Source: JAAFIP01 sp043721235 (GTDB lineage Bacteria > Pseudomonadota > Gammaproteobacteria > Burkholderiales > Burkholderiaceae_C). From it: 47,647 nt of DNA. The notes beneath the pieces are model-generated. The model saw only the letters and a program-made list of their open reading frames with translations. It did no database searches and had not been told where the DNA came from. The first letter of the stretch is position 1. Every line of letters starts with the position of its first letter. The translations under genes were made by a program, and so were the position numbers. This document shows, in pieces, positions 1 through 8,469 of this stretch. Location: assembly GCA_043721235.1 (NCBI GenBank), contig JAYSRE010000007.1, positions 1-47,647 of the forward strand, given 5' to 3'.

Positions 1-370
1 GGCCGTTGTACAGCTTGGCCAGCAACTTTTGTGGCGTGTCGCCCTGCTCTACCTCGTAAATGCCCGCTTTGAGCCCGCCTGATTTGCCCGACGCGCGAAA
101 GTACCAGTACAGCGCGCTGGGCGGCGTGCCCACGCCCGCATCTACCACCGCCTGGGCTACGCTGCGGGCCGAGCTGCCCGCAGGCAACACCACATTGACT
201 GAAGCCACCCCCGCAGGCAACACCAAGGGCTGGCGCACCCACCACCAAGCGCTGGCGGCCAGCACGGCGCCCAATGCCAGCAGCACCCACAGGGTTTTAA
301 GCAGCGAAAAACCGCGCTGCAGCCAGCCGGGAGCGTGGCGGGGTGAACTGCGGGGGGTGGAATGCGCCAT
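1..370 (-). CDS. mltG: Endolytic transglycosylase MltG, N-terminal part (cut by window edge)
   Basis: This is the first ~123 residues of a YceG/MltG-type protein, which cleaves nascent peptidoglycan strands at the inner membrane and so ends glycan elongation. The start is the ATG read from 370 on the minus strand. A basic N-terminus is followed by one hydrophobic segment (about residues 24-46, LLKTLWVLLALGAVLAASAW). The beginning of a LysM-like region follows (VVLPAGSSARSVAQAV, then a Y-EV-QGDTPQKLL stretch), as is typical of the family. The catalytic YceG domain lies outside the window. It is divergent from ygfZ, an arrangement I know from other Burkholderiales. Identification rests on the N-terminal third only. 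Confidence 0.85.
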   Translation of the reverse strand, partial: MAHSTPRSSPRHAPGWLQRGFSLLKTLWVLLALGAVLAASAWWWVRQPLVLPAGVASVNVVLPAGSSARSVAQAVVDAGVGTPPSALYWYFRASGKSGGLKAGIYEVEQGDTPQKLLAKLYNG

Positions 371-446
371 GTAAAAGAAGAAATTAGAAAAATGGATAAA
401 AACAGCGGCCTGGGCCAAGATGATAACGGGGCGCGATAATCACGCT

Positions 447-1628
447 ATGCAAGCAGCTACCCAATTATCCCCTGATATCACCGTTACCCTGAACGCCGCG
501 GGCGGGCCGCTGGGCATCATTCGCGCCCAAGGCACCGATGCGGTGAAGTTTTTGCAAGGCCAGCTGACGCAAGACGTGGCCTTGCTGGGCCTGTCTGAGG
601 GGCGGCTAGCGGCATGGTGCAGCGCCAAGGGGCGCATGCTGGCCAGTTTTGTGGTGTTTAAAAACAGCCCCGAAGACATCATGCTGCTGTGCAGTGCCAG
701 CGTGCTGGCAACAACTTTGAAACGCTTGCAAATGTTTGTCATGCGGGCGCAGTGCAAGCTCACGGATGCCAGTGCAAAGTTTGCAGTGCAGGGTTGGGCG
801 CAAGAGGGGCGGGCGCAAGTGGAGCAGGCGCAACAGGGTGCGCCAGAAGCTGGCACAGGCGGACAGGTAGATACTCCTAATTCAATAGCTAACTATGTAG
901 CATTTCCTTGGGCGATAGCCAGAAACGGTGAAACAATTATCCTGCGTTTGCCAGATGGCTACCATGCCGGCCGCAGTGTGCCAAGGGCGCTGCGCATGGC
1001 ACCGAAGTCAATGCAGACGCCGCAGGCACCAGAAACTGCTGACGGCGACAGCGCATATTTAGCAGTCTGGCAGTACCTGGAGGTAACGGCCGGTATCGCC
1101 AGCGTCACGGCCCCGGTGGCCGAGGCGTTTGTGCCGCAAATGCTGAACTACGAGTCGGTGGGCGGGGTGAACTTTAAAAAAGGTTGCTACCCCGGCCAAG
1201 AGGTGGTGGCGCGCAGCCAGTTTCGCGGCACTTTAAAGCGGCGTGCCTACATCGTGGCCAGCGCCGCGCCGCTGGCTGCTGGGCAAGAGGTGTTTGACAG
1301 CCGCGACACCACCCAGCCCTGCGGCATGGTGGTTAACGTGGCACCAGACTTTGGCGCGTTGGATCATCTAGGCACCATGGGCACATTGGGCACATTGGGC
1401 AAATGGGGCACAGGGGACACTTTAAATGCGGCCCAGTCGGTTACCAGCCCCGCGCACTGGCTGGCCATCGTGTCGATGCAAACCAGCGCCTTTGACAGCC
1501 CGCAACTGTTTGCCGCGCCTTCTGTGCCTTCTGTGCCTTCCCTGACTGACCCTGTGCCCCCCAGCCTGGCCAACGGCACCGCGCTAGCCCTGCGCGCTCT
1601 GCCCTACGCCCTGCTGGACGATATTTAA
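447..1628 (+). CDS. ygfZ: tRNA-modifying / Fe-S cluster repair protein YgfZ (folate-binding)
   Basis: YgfZ is a GcvT-like folate-binding protein that supports iron-sulfur enzymes such as the tRNA methylthiotransferase MiaB. The family signature KGCYPGQEVVAR is seen around residues 246-257, and an N-terminal FLQGQLTQDV motif is typical. I chose ATG 447; an upstream ATG at 420 gives nine extra residues with no family support. At 393 aa it is longer than the roughly 325 aa of E. coli YgfZ. Two oddities account for part of this: an interspersed repeat copy (871-920) encoding the AFPWA peptide, and a low-complexity C-terminal part with 9-bp tandem units (GTLGTLG and SVPSVPS). The NRDE gene starts 12 bp downstream, so the two are probably co-transcribed. 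Confidence 0.9.
   Translation: MQAATQLSPDITVTLNAAGGPLGIIRAQGTDAVKFLQGQLTQDVALLGLSEGRLAAWCSAKGRMLASFVVFKNSPEDIMLLCSASVLATTLKRLQMFVMRAQCKLTDASAKFAVQGWAQEGRAQVEQAQQGAPEAGTGGQVDTPNSIANYVAFPWAIARNGETIILRLPDGYHAGRSVPRALRMAPKSMQTPQAPETADGDSAYLAVWQYLEVTAGIASVTAPVAEAFVPQMLNYESVGGVNFKKGCYPGQEVVARSQFRGTLKRRAYIVASAAPLAAGQEVFDSRDTTQPCGMVVNVAPDFGALDHLGTMGTLGTLGKWGTGDTLNAAQSVTSPAHWLAIVSMQTSAFDSPQLFAAPSVPSVPSLTDPVPPSLANGTALALRALPYALLDDI
871..920 (-). repeat. Interspersed repeat copy A (inside ygfZ)
   Basis: Core GCCCAAGGAAATGCT on the minus strand, spacer ACATAGTT, then AGCTATT and an AT-rich tail. It is read antisense within ygfZ as ANYVAFPWAIAR. Confidence 0.9.
1373..1545 (+). repeat. 9-bp tandem clusters in the ygfZ 3' part
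   Basis: Two clusters of 9-bp units lie in the YgfZ C-terminal region: GGGCACATT-type at about 1373-1402 (Gly-Thr-Leu repeats) and CCTTCTGTG-type at about 1518-1542 (Ser-Val-Pro repeats). Both preserve the reading frame and fall outside the conserved core. Confidence 0.8.
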
Positions 1629-1640
1629 AGCCCCAGCGCC

Positions 1641-2588
1641 ATGTGCCTGATTGCCATGGCCTGGGGTGTCAGCGGCCAGTACCCACTGGTGATAGCCGCC
1701 AACCGCGACGAGCAGTATTCCCGGCCCACCGCACCGCTGGCCTGCTGGCACACCGATGGCGGTCACATTGTCTACAGCGGGCGTGATTTGCAGGACGGCG
1801 GCACCTGGATGGGCTTTGCACCCAATGGACGCTTCGCCATGTTGACCAATGTGCGCGGTGCCAGCCCACCGCACCCCGCCATAAGCCGCGGCACGCTGGT
1901 GGTCAGCTGGCTGCACAGCACACTGGCGGCTGCCGACTGGTGCGCCCAGCACCCGCCCAGCGCCTACACCGGTTGCAATCTGATCGTAGGCGACTGGGCC
2001 GCGCAAACCTGTGACTACCTGAGCAACCAAGCTGGCTTTTTAATGCCAAATACGCTTATCGCCCAAGGAAATGCTGCACAAGTAGCTATTAATAGTGAAG
2101 CAAACTGGTACCGAGAAACCCTGCACAAGGGGCGCATCTACGGCCTGTCAAATGCTGCACTGAACACACCGTGGCCCAAAACGCTGCGGCTGTGCACAGT
2201 GCTGCGCAACGCTGTGCACAGCCCACTGGGCGTAGTGCCATTGCAGGCGCAGCTGCAGCTGGCACTGAAGGACGGGCAATTGCTGGATGGGCTAATGCTG
2301 GACGGGCAAGCACAAGGCCAACAGCTGCTAAACCAACAGGCCTTCAGCCCAGCAGACCATGTGCACACCAGCCTGCCGCCAGACCAAGAGCGCGCTCTGT
2401 CCAGTGTGTTTGTGCGTTACCCCGCACTGGCGCCGCAGTACGGTACGCGCAGCAGTTTGACTGTGCTGCTGCAGCCAGGCCAAGGGCTGCATTTGCTTGA
2501 AACAACAGTAGATACAACATTTGCAGCCCTGGCCCCAGCCCCAGCCAGCGCAACGCAAACCCAGCTGCTGGTGCCTTGGCCTGCTTAA
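1641..2588 (+). CDS. NRDE family protein (TANGO2-like)
   Basis: This 315-aa protein opens with MCLIAMAW and carries the diagnostic NRDE tetrad (AANRDEQYSRPT) near residue 22, placing it in the NRDE/TANGO2 family. Cys2 may become the N-terminal residue after Met removal, as in Ntn-hydrolase-like folds. The biochemical role of the bacterial members is not settled; the eukaryotic homologue TANGO2 has been linked to heme and lipid handling. It sits 12 bp behind ygfZ. An interspersed repeat at 2053-2098 is read through in frame as IAQGNAAQVAINSE, about residues 140-153. No signal peptide is seen, so it is probably cytoplasmic. Confidence 0.85.
   Translation: MCLIAMAWGVSGQYPLVIAANRDEQYSRPTAPLACWHTDGGHIVYSGRDLQDGGTWMGFAPNGRFAMLTNVRGASPPHPAISRGTLVVSWLHSTLAAADWCAQHPPSAYTGCNLIVGDWAAQTCDYLSNQAGFLMPNTLIAQGNAAQVAINSEANWYRETLHKGRIYGLSNAALNTPWPKTLRLCTVLRNAVHSPLGVVPLQAQLQLALKDGQLLDGLMLDGQAQGQQLLNQQAFSPADHVHTSLPPDQERALSSVFVRYPALAPQYGTRSSLTVLLQPGQGLHLLETTVDTTFAALAPAPASATQTQLLVPWPA
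2053..2098 (+). repeat. Interspersed repeat copy B (inside NRDE gene)
   Basis: Core at 2061-2075, spacer GCACAAGT, then AGCTATTAATAG. Read in frame as IAQGNAAQVAINS. Confidence 0.9.
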
Positions 2589-2652
2589 TTTAGCCCGTGG
2601 ATAGCCCGTGGATTAGCCTTTGTATTTGCCGGTGCTTAGGCCAATCTAGGCG

Positions 2653-3114
2653 CTAGCGCTGCGACACCTGTTTTGCCCGCACCAGATAGCCCTCGTCAAG
2701 GTAGAAAATAAACTCTACGCCGCCCCACGCAGGGTATTTGAGGTCGGTGCACTGGAGCCCGAGCTCTCTGACGGCCTCTAACTTTGCGGCAATATCGGTA
2801 GTGCAGATGACGATTTCTATGCCCTTGCCGCCAGTTCCTGGGGCGGGCAGCGACCAATGGCTATTCTCAACGCTGTTTTGCTGCGGCGCAAACAGCGTAA
2901 TGTCGAAATTTTGGGGGTGCCGCAAATGCCGCCATCCTGGCTTATCCTCGATCACATCCAACCCAAAAACTTGCCCAAAAACCCTGCACGCTGTGTCTAA
3001 GTCAGAAACATACAGCTCTAGCTGAAGCATCTCTCCCTCGTTTTTTGCAGTGCTGGTAATTACAGCACTTGCATACGCTGGTCCAGTTTCGGTGGGTTTT
3101 TCAGGTTGTGCCAT
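2653..3114 (-). CDS. VOC family (glyoxalase/dioxygenase-fold) protein
   Basis: This small protein has a vicinal-oxygen-chelate fold: a beta-alpha-beta unit starting at MLQLELYVSDLDTACRVF, then a second module ending GGVEFIFYLDEGYLVRA. Metal-binding positions cannot be assigned confidently, so the substrate is unknown. The start is uncertain. ATG 3114 gives 153 aa with a poorly conserved-looking first 28 residues, while ATG 3030 begins directly at the domain and is preceded by GAGGGAGAG, which is rather close to the start. It lies 29 bp downstream of the O-antigen-ligase-like gene on the same strand and may share its transcript. I see no functional link between the two. Confidence 0.75.
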   Translation of the reverse strand: MAQPEKPTETGPAYASAVITSTAKNEGEMLQLELYVSDLDTACRVFGQVFGLDVIEDKPGWRHLRHPQNFDITLFAPQQNSVENSHWSLPAPGTGGKGIEIVICTTDIAAKLEAVRELGLQCTDLKYPAWGGVEFIFYLDEGYLVRAKQVSQR

Positions 3115-3143
3115 ATTTACCAGCCTACCAAGTAACTTAGCCC

Positions 3144-5432
3144 CTACAACTTAGCCGCAATAGCAGGCGGAATCCGCTCCAGTATCTGCGGGGAATTGCC
3201 CGAGGCGGCATACGCCTCTTTGTACAGCGCAGTGGCATTGACCTCATCTTTTTGGTAGTTCAGCAGTACCGCCGCAATCTTCAGCGTACCGTCAACTTTT
3301 TGGTCTGGAAACATGGCGTTGCGCACCTGCATGGCTTCGATGGCAAACTTGAAGTCGCTGGCGCGAATGCCCAGCACATGGGCCGCGTTTACCATGTCCA
3401 GGTCCAGCGTTTTGTCTGCAAATGCCACTTTGGCCAGCTTGAGCGCTTCGGGTTCTTTGCCACTACGGCTGAGCAAAATCACTTCCAGCGATCGCACGCT
3501 GATGGCTTTGGGCTGTACTTTTTTGGCCCGCTCCAGGTACACAAGGGCACCCGGAATGTCGCCCAGCTGGGCTTTGCCGCGTGCAATATTGCTCATCATG
3601 GCCACCACATAAGGGCGCGAGCCTACGACACTTTCCCACACCCAGACCGCGTTTTTCCAGTCGCCCCACTTGGCCAGCTCGTCGCCCAGCATGGGGGTGA
3701 TTTTGCGGTAATGCGGGTTAATGGCAATGCCTTCGCGCATCAAGCGCAGCATTTCGGCCTTGGTTTTCTCGTTTTTGGGGCTGTTGGGGTTACCGCCCTG
3801 TGACATAGTCAGCGCCATTTTGACGGCCGTGACGATCTTGTTCTCGCACTCAGCCGCCAAGTTAGAAATATAGGCTGCCAGGACCAAGCACGCCACGCTA
3901 GCGCCCATGGCCACCTTGGAAAACACAGGCCGCCATGGCAAACGGCCTGCCGACATCAGCCCGCGCAGGCCCAAGCGCGCATCAGACGCGGCCAGCAAGC
4001 CCAGGCACAGCGCAAACATCACCCCCGTAACCGCCAAGCGCCACGGAAAACCAATATTGCTCACAATCATCAAGGCCAACAGGCTGGTCAGGGCAACTGC
4101 GCGGATCGGGCCTTCGTTGTTCGCCTCTTCGCTGGTATTGAACAGCGTGCGCCACGCCGCGGTCAGCGTGTAGGCCACCAACATCAGCAAAAACAGCCAG
4201 CCTACCAAGCCATACTCGCCCAGTAGCTGCAGCACCTCGTTGTGGGCGTAATAGTCGGTCTCTAGCTGGGCACCTTCAGCTTGGTACAGCGGAATATCCA
4301 CCTCCCAAGCCCCTGCGCCCACCCCCGTGACGGGCCTTTTCTCTATGATGTTTTGCGTGGCCTTCCACATCACCTTGCGGATGTTAAAGGTGTTGTCGTC
4401 CAATTTGATTTGCGCAGCGCGGGCAAAGCCGCGTTCAAACGCGTTCACATTGACAAATTCACTGCCAGGGTTGCCTGATTTGATAAAGCCCAGCGCCAGC
4501 ACGGTAGTAAGCAACACAGCCAGCGTTAGCACCGTTTGGTCGGTCTTCCATTGCATAAAACTAAACCGCGTGCGAAAGCGCCATGCCATGATTGCAATCA
4601 TCACAAAAGCCACGCCACCGCCCACCATTGCCGAACGGGTGCCGCACATCATCAAGTACACCAAGTTCAGCCCGGTGGTGGCGGCCAAAAATGCCAACAC
4701 CCCTTTGCGCCGCTCTGAAAAAATCAAAAACGCAGAAAACACATAGGTGCACACCATGAACTCGGCGGCAAAGTTGCGGTTGACAAAAGTGGCTGCAGGA
4801 TTAGGCCCCTGGGGAATAAAGCGCACGTCAAACCAAAACTGGGACGCGCCCAGCAGTGCTACCGCCACAGCGCCCAGGTGCACGCCCCAGGCCAGCATAG
4901 GAAAGCGCTCGCGGCTGGCGCAGTTGAGCACCAGCCACAGAATTACCGCAAACAAAAACCAGCGAATCGCCTCAACACCAGCCAAATACGTGTGCGACCA
5001 GACCATGCTGCCCAGTGCATAGGCGCACAGCAGCAGCGGTAGCCACATTGCAAAGTGCCAACGCAAGGCCTCACGCCGGTTGCGTTGGCCATAAAACATC
5101 AGCAGCATAGCGCTTAGGGACATGTAGGCCACGATGATGGATTTAAGTGTGTCTTGCAGCATCATCTCGTTAGGCACACCCAGCGCAGGGGCTACAAACA
5201 GCATGAGGGCCAAAATAATGGCGGTCCAGTCGCCAGCGCCCAGCTCTTCTGGCAAAGCCAGCAGCTTGGACCTACCGGTGGGGCTGGTTTTAGCAGGCTC
5301 GTAGGCATTAGCCGATGCGTTGTTTTGCCCTGAAAGATAGGGCTCGGCTTGGTCATGCGCCGACCAATAGACAGGCTCGCCTTGGTGCCCAGAGGTAGAT
5401 GTTGGTAAAGAGACGCGTTTTTTCTTGGCCAT
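3144..5432 (-). CDS. O-antigen ligase / Wzy-like membrane protein with C-terminal TPR region
   Basis: This 762-aa protein has about 12 predicted membrane segments between residues ~65 and ~510. A long periplasmic-type loop contains a Wzy_C signature, YYAHNEVLQLLGEYGLVGWL (about residues 382-401). C-terminal to the membrane part lies a helical region of about 240 residues with TPR-like pairs (GDIPGALVYLERAKKVQPKA). The family includes O-antigen ligases (WaaL), O-antigen polymerases (Wzy) and protein O-oligosaccharyltransferases (PglL), all of which use lipid-linked glycans in the periplasm. No glycosyltransferase or pilin gene is nearby, so the exact activity is open. The first 60 residues are polar and low in complexity. 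The upstream region carries a 10-bp tandem repeat (5541-5606). Confidence 0.8.
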   Translation of the reverse strand: MAKKKRVSLPTSTSGHQGEPVYWSAHDQAEPYLSGQNNASANAYEPAKTSPTGRSKLLALPEELGAGDWTAIILALMLFVAPALGVPNEMMLQDTLKSIIVAYMSLSAMLLMFYGQRNRREALRWHFAMWLPLLLCAYALGSMVWSHTYLAGVEAIRWFLFAVILWLVLNCASRERFPMLAWGVHLGAVAVALLGASQFWFDVRFIPQGPNPAATFVNRNFAAEFMVCTYVFSAFLIFSERRKGVLAFLAATTGLNLVYLMMCGTRSAMVGGGVAFVMIAIMAWRFRTRFSFMQWKTDQTVLTLAVLLTTVLALGFIKSGNPGSEFVNVNAFERGFARAAQIKLDDNTFNIRKVMWKATQNIIEKRPVTGVGAGAWEVDIPLYQAEGAQLETDYYAHNEVLQLLGEYGLVGWLFLLMLVAYTLTAAWRTLFNTSEEANNEGPIRAVALTSLLALMIVSNIGFPWRLAVTGVMFALCLGLLAASDARLGLRGLMSAGRLPWRPVFSKVAMGASVACLVLAAYISNLAAECENKIVTAVKMALTMSQGGNPNSPKNEKTKAEMLRLMREGIAINPHYRKITPMLGDELAKWGDWKNAVWVWESVVGSRPYVVAMMSNIARGKAQLGDIPGALVYLERAKKVQPKAISVRSLEVILLSRSGKEPEALKLAKVAFADKTLDLDMVNAAHVLGIRASDFKFAIEAMQVRNAMFPDQKVDGTLKIAAVLLNYQKDEVNATALYKEAYAASGNSPQILERIPPAIAAKL

Positions 5433-5540
5433 AGTGCTATCGAAGTGAAATCAGGGCGGCAGCGCTGGCAGCCCGCAAGGTGGGTAAATCTAACCACCTA
5501 TTGTCGCCGCTAAATTGCCCTAGCCCAGTGCAGGCGCGGC

Positions 5541-5606
5541 AGGCTTGATTAGGCTTGGTTACGTTTGATTAGGCTTGGTTAGGCTTGGTTAGGCTTGGTT
5601 AGGCTT
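5541..5606. repeat. 10-bp tandem repeat (AGGCTTGGTT-type), about 6.6 units
   Basis: Six consecutive 10-bp units based on AGGCTTGGTT occupy 5541-5600. Units 1 and 3 carry TTGATT variants, unit 3 also begins ACG, and a partial seventh unit follows. The array lies between the thioesterase and the O-antigen-ligase-like gene and supplies the TAA stop of the thioesterase (5599-5601). The 10-bp period is close to one helical turn. It could be slippage-prone DNA or a phased binding array; nothing further can be told from sequence. Confidence 0.9.
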
Positions 5607-6141
5607 TAGGTGTGTTTTGCGCAGTGCCTTGGGCTTGCCAGTCGGCCAGATTAAAAGGGGGCATGGTCTCGCCTGCCTCAAAACGGGTAAAAAGACTGCA
5701 CAAAACAGGCGGTATGGGCTGGGCAGTTTGGGTGGTCGGGTTGACATACACGTAAATCAGCTCTGCGCTGACCAGCAGTTTGTCGCCCTGAAAAATGCCC
5801 CCCGTAAAAGTCAGCGAGGCATTGCCCAGGCGGGTGCAGGCCAAGCCTACGTCCAGCACATCGTCGTACTTGGCCGATGCGTGGTATTCAAGGCTGGCTT
5901 TTTTAACATACAGGTCACCGCCCAGCTGGTGCATGGCGGCTTCGTAAGGCAGAGCCAGCGCGCGCCAGTAATCGGCCATGGCATTGTCCAAATACATCAA
6001 ATAGTGGCCATTAAAGACAATTTTTTGCATGTCTACCTCTACCCAGCGCACACGCATGCTGTGCATTAGCCTAAAACTAGTGCGCTGCATAGGGCTTGTG
6101 GCTGCTAAAGAAGGCTGGGCTGCAGTTTGGGCTGTGGGCAT
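5599..6141 (-). CDS. Acyl-CoA thioesterase, hotdog fold (YbgC/FadM-like)
   Basis: This 180-aa protein is of the 4-hydroxybenzoyl-CoA thioesterase type. The segment VRWVEVDMQKIVFNGHYLMYLDNAM (given here as a region, residues ~31-55) holds the conserved Asp of the family (D37) and the N-G-H-Y motif. The downstream YDDVLDVGLACTRLGNASL strand matches the second half of the hotdog fold. It would hydrolyse acyl-CoA esters in the cytoplasm; chain preference is unknown. The start is ATG 6141; a later ATG at 6090 is also possible because the first ~17 residues look unstructured. It lies 35 bp downstream of the esterase gene on the same strand, compatible with one transcript. Confidence 0.8.
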   Translation of the reverse strand: MPTAQTAAQPSLAATSPMQRTSFRLMHSMRVRWVEVDMQKIVFNGHYLMYLDNAMADYWRALALPYEAAMHQLGGDLYVKKASLEYHASAKYDDVLDVGLACTRLGNASLTFTGGIFQGDKLLVSAELIYVYVNPTTQTAQPIPPVLCSLFTRFEAGETMPPFNLADWQAQGTAQNTPKA

Positions 6142-6176
6142 AGTTGGGCTTTGAGGGTTTGTTTGTTTCGTTTTAC

Positions 6177-7175
6177 TTATTCGGCCTTATTTGCTTGGCC
6201 AAAAGCTTTGCGCAGCGCGGCGGCTGCGTGCTGGTGGGCCAGCTTAGCCTCAGGCAGGGCGCGGCCCATTTTGATAAATTCGTGCGCCACGCCCTGGTAA
6301 ATTTCGATGTCTACGGCCACGCCTGCGCGGCGCAGGATGTCGGCGTACAGCACGCCTTCGTCTACCAGCGGGTCGCATTCTGCCAGGCCTATCCACGCAG
6401 GGGCTAGGCCGCTGTGGTCTGCTGCGTTCAGCGGGGCAAAACGCCAGTCATTGCGCTGGGTTTTGTCGGGCAAATAGTTATTGAAAAAATAGGCAATGCT
6501 GGCGGCATCCAGTACATAGCCGGTGGCATAGGTTTGGTGCGAGGCGGTGTCGTTATGCTCGGCGCAGCAAGGGTAAAAAAGCATTTGCAGTGCCAGCGGC
6601 ATGCCCGCCTCACGCGCCATCAAGGCGCAGTGTGCGGCCAGGTTGCCGCCTGCACTGTCGCCGCCCACTGCCATGCGGCTGGTGTCTAGCCCCAGGGCGC
6701 CGCCGTGGGCGTGCAGCCACTGCAGGGCGTCCCAGGCATCGTTGACTGCCACCGGAAACTGGTGCTCTGGGGCCAAACGGTACTCCAGCGACACCACTGC
6801 GGCGCCAGACAGCCGGGCCAGCTCGCGGCACAGGGTGTCGTGGGTGTCGATACTGCCAATGGTGTAGCCGCCGCCGTGAAAGTACAACAAGACTGGCAAT
6901 GCAGGCAATGCAGGCAATGCGGCTGGGCTGTCTAGTGCCGCGTACAAGCGTGCTGGCAGCAGTGCGCCGTCCCGCGCAGGCAGGCTTAGCGCCTGCACCC
7001 GCGCCAGACCAGCCTTGGGCACCTCCAAAATATCGGCCCCTTTGGCATACAGCTCGCGCGCAACAGCGGGGCTGTGCTGGTGCAGGGGCGGCGCGCCAGC
7101 CAGCTGCATAAGCTGTATCACATTGCGCATGGCAGCCGTGAGGGGAGCAGGTTTTTGCGGTGTGGAGGTTGGCAT
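6177..7175 (-). CDS. Alpha/beta hydrolase of the hormone-sensitive-lipase (HSL) family
   Basis: This is a 332-aa esterase or lipase. The oxyanion-hole motif HGGGYTIGS (about residues 104-112) and the nucleophile elbow GDSAGGN (about 167-173) are both present. An acidic residue in ECDPLVDEG (~270) and a histidine in GVAHEFIKMG (~300) complete the catalytic triad. It would hydrolyse short-chain esters in the cytoplasm, as there is no signal peptide. A 9-bp tandem (GGCAATGCA type, 6895-6921) encodes an ALPALPALP stretch just before the core strand. It is divergent from the iron alcohol dehydrogenase gene and ahead of the thioesterase gene. Confidence 0.88.
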   Translation of the reverse strand: MPTSTPQKPAPLTAAMRNVIQLMQLAGAPPLHQHSPAVARELYAKGADILEVPKAGLARVQALSLPARDGALLPARLYAALDSPAALPALPALPVLLYFHGGGYTIGSIDTHDTLCRELARLSGAAVVSLEYRLAPEHQFPVAVNDAWDALQWLHAHGGALGLDTSRMAVGGDSAGGNLAAHCALMAREAGMPLALQMLFYPCCAEHNDTASHQTYATGYVLDAASIAYFFNNYLPDKTQRNDWRFAPLNAADHSGLAPAWIGLAECDPLVDEGVLYADILRRAGVAVDIEIYQGVAHEFIKMGRALPEAKLAHQHAAAALRKAFGQANKAE

Positions 7176-7283
7176 AAAAAAGTGTGTTGCAGGGTATTAG
7201 CCGTTGTGCTAGACGATCGGGTTAAGCTATCGTACAACAACGGACTTGCAGATCTTAAAGTACCTACCCCTGGCTCTACCCTT

Positions 7284-8432
7284 ATGGCTTACATCTACTA
7301 CCTTACCCATATCCAGTTTGACCACGGCACCCTCGCTTTGCTCAAAGCCGAGTGCAACCGGGTGGGCATCAGCCGCCCATTGGTGGTGACCGACGCAGGC
7401 GTGCGCGCGGCTGGCATTGTGGACAAAGCAGTAGCCGCTTTGGGCCCCCTGCCCCACAGCGTGTTTGACCAAGTGCCGTCTAACCCCACCGAGGCTGCCG
7501 TGCGCGCTGGTGTGGAGGCCTACCAAGCCGGGCTGTGCGACGGCCTGGTAGCAGTGGGCGGGGGTTCGGCCATTGACTGCGCCAAAGGCATTGCCATTTT
7601 GGCAACCCACCCAGGCGATTTAAAAACCTACGCCACCATTGAAGGCGGCTCTGCCAGAATAACCGATGCGGTATGCCCCATTATTGCCGTGCCTACCACC
7701 AGCGGCACGGGCAGCGAGGTGGCGCGGGGAGCGATTTTGATAGTGGGCGATGGCCGCAAGCTGGGTTTTCACAGCTGGCATTTGGTACCCAAGGCCGCTA
7801 TTTGCGACCCTGATTTAACCCTGGGCCTGCCGCCCCAGCTAACAGCAGCCACCGGCATGGACGCCATAGCCCACTGCATGGAAACCTTTATGGCCGCACC
7901 GTTTAACCCACCCGCAGACGGCATAGCACTAGACGGCCTGCGCCGAGGCTGGGCTTTCATAGAGCGCGCCACACAAAACGGGGCCGACAAAGAAGCCCGT
8001 TTTAACCTGATGAGCGCGTCCATGCAAGGTGCCATGGCGTTTCAAAAAGGCTTGGGCTGCGTGCATTCGCTGTCGCACAGCTTGGGCGGCGTAAACCCGC
8101 GCTTGCACCACGGCACGCTAAACGCGATGTTTTTACCCGCTGTCGTCCGATTTAACGCGCCCGCCAAATCAGTGCAAAAAGAAGACCGCTTGAGCCGCAT
8201 GGCCCACGCCATGGGCTTGGCATCGGGCAGCGACGTGGCTGCCGCTTTGGCCGACATGACGCGGCGCTTGAACCTGCCCAGCGGCTTGGCCGCGATGGGC
8301 GTGACGACTGCTGACTATGAACGCATCATCGACGGCGCGATGGCCGACCATTGCCACAAAATGAACCCGCGCATTGCTACGCGGGATGACTATGCGCAGA
8401 TGCTGAGTGATAGTGCGGTGTTGCGGGGATAG
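7284..8432 (+). CDS. Iron-containing alcohol dehydrogenase (type III)
   Basis: This 382-aa protein has the group III Fe-ADH pattern. The NAD-binding GGGSAIDCAKG lies near residues 93-103, and PTTSGTGSEVARG near 138-150. The metal-ligand region contains DAIAHCMETF and GLGCVHSLSHSLGG, followed by LHHGTLNA. It oxidises alcohols or reduces aldehydes with NAD(P); the substrate is unknown. I chose ATG 7284 (MAYIYYLTHIQFDHG) because the longer open frame from 7074 runs antisense through the divergent esterase gene and its translation there is unlike the family. It stands 37 bp before the toxin gene, but composition changes sharply there, so I do not think they form an operon. Confidence 0.9.
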   Translation: MAYIYYLTHIQFDHGTLALLKAECNRVGISRPLVVTDAGVRAAGIVDKAVAALGPLPHSVFDQVPSNPTEAAVRAGVEAYQAGLCDGLVAVGGGSAIDCAKGIAILATHPGDLKTYATIEGGSARITDAVCPIIAVPTTSGTGSEVARGAILIVGDGRKLGFHSWHLVPKAAICDPDLTLGLPPQLTAATGMDAIAHCMETFMAAPFNPPADGIALDGLRRGWAFIERATQNGADKEARFNLMSASMQGAMAFQKGLGCVHSLSHSLGGVNPRLHHGTLNAMFLPAVVRFNAPAKSVQKEDRLSRMAHAMGLASGSDVAAALADMTRRLNLPSGLAAMGVTTADYERIIDGAMADHCHKMNPRIATRDDYAQMLSDSAVLRG

Positions 8433-8433
8433 A

Positions 8434-8445
8434 ATTTTTAAAAAT
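8434..8445. promoter_or_regulatory. AT-rich palindrome upstream of the toxin-antitoxin pair
   Basis: A perfect 12-bp palindrome, ATTTTTAAAAAT, lies in a strongly AT-rich stretch (8433-8469) directly before the toxin start. TATAGA and TATAAA hexamers in the same stretch could serve as -10 elements. Toxin-antitoxin operons are usually autoregulated at such sites, so this is a candidate promoter/operator. The assignment is inference. Confidence 0.35.
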
Positions 8446-8469
8446 ATAGATTTCAATATAAAATACAGT

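Noticed and set aside
7074..7283. Upstream extension of the iron alcohol dehydrogenase frame
   Set aside because: It is antisense to the esterase gene and unlike the family; the domain begins at ATG 7284.
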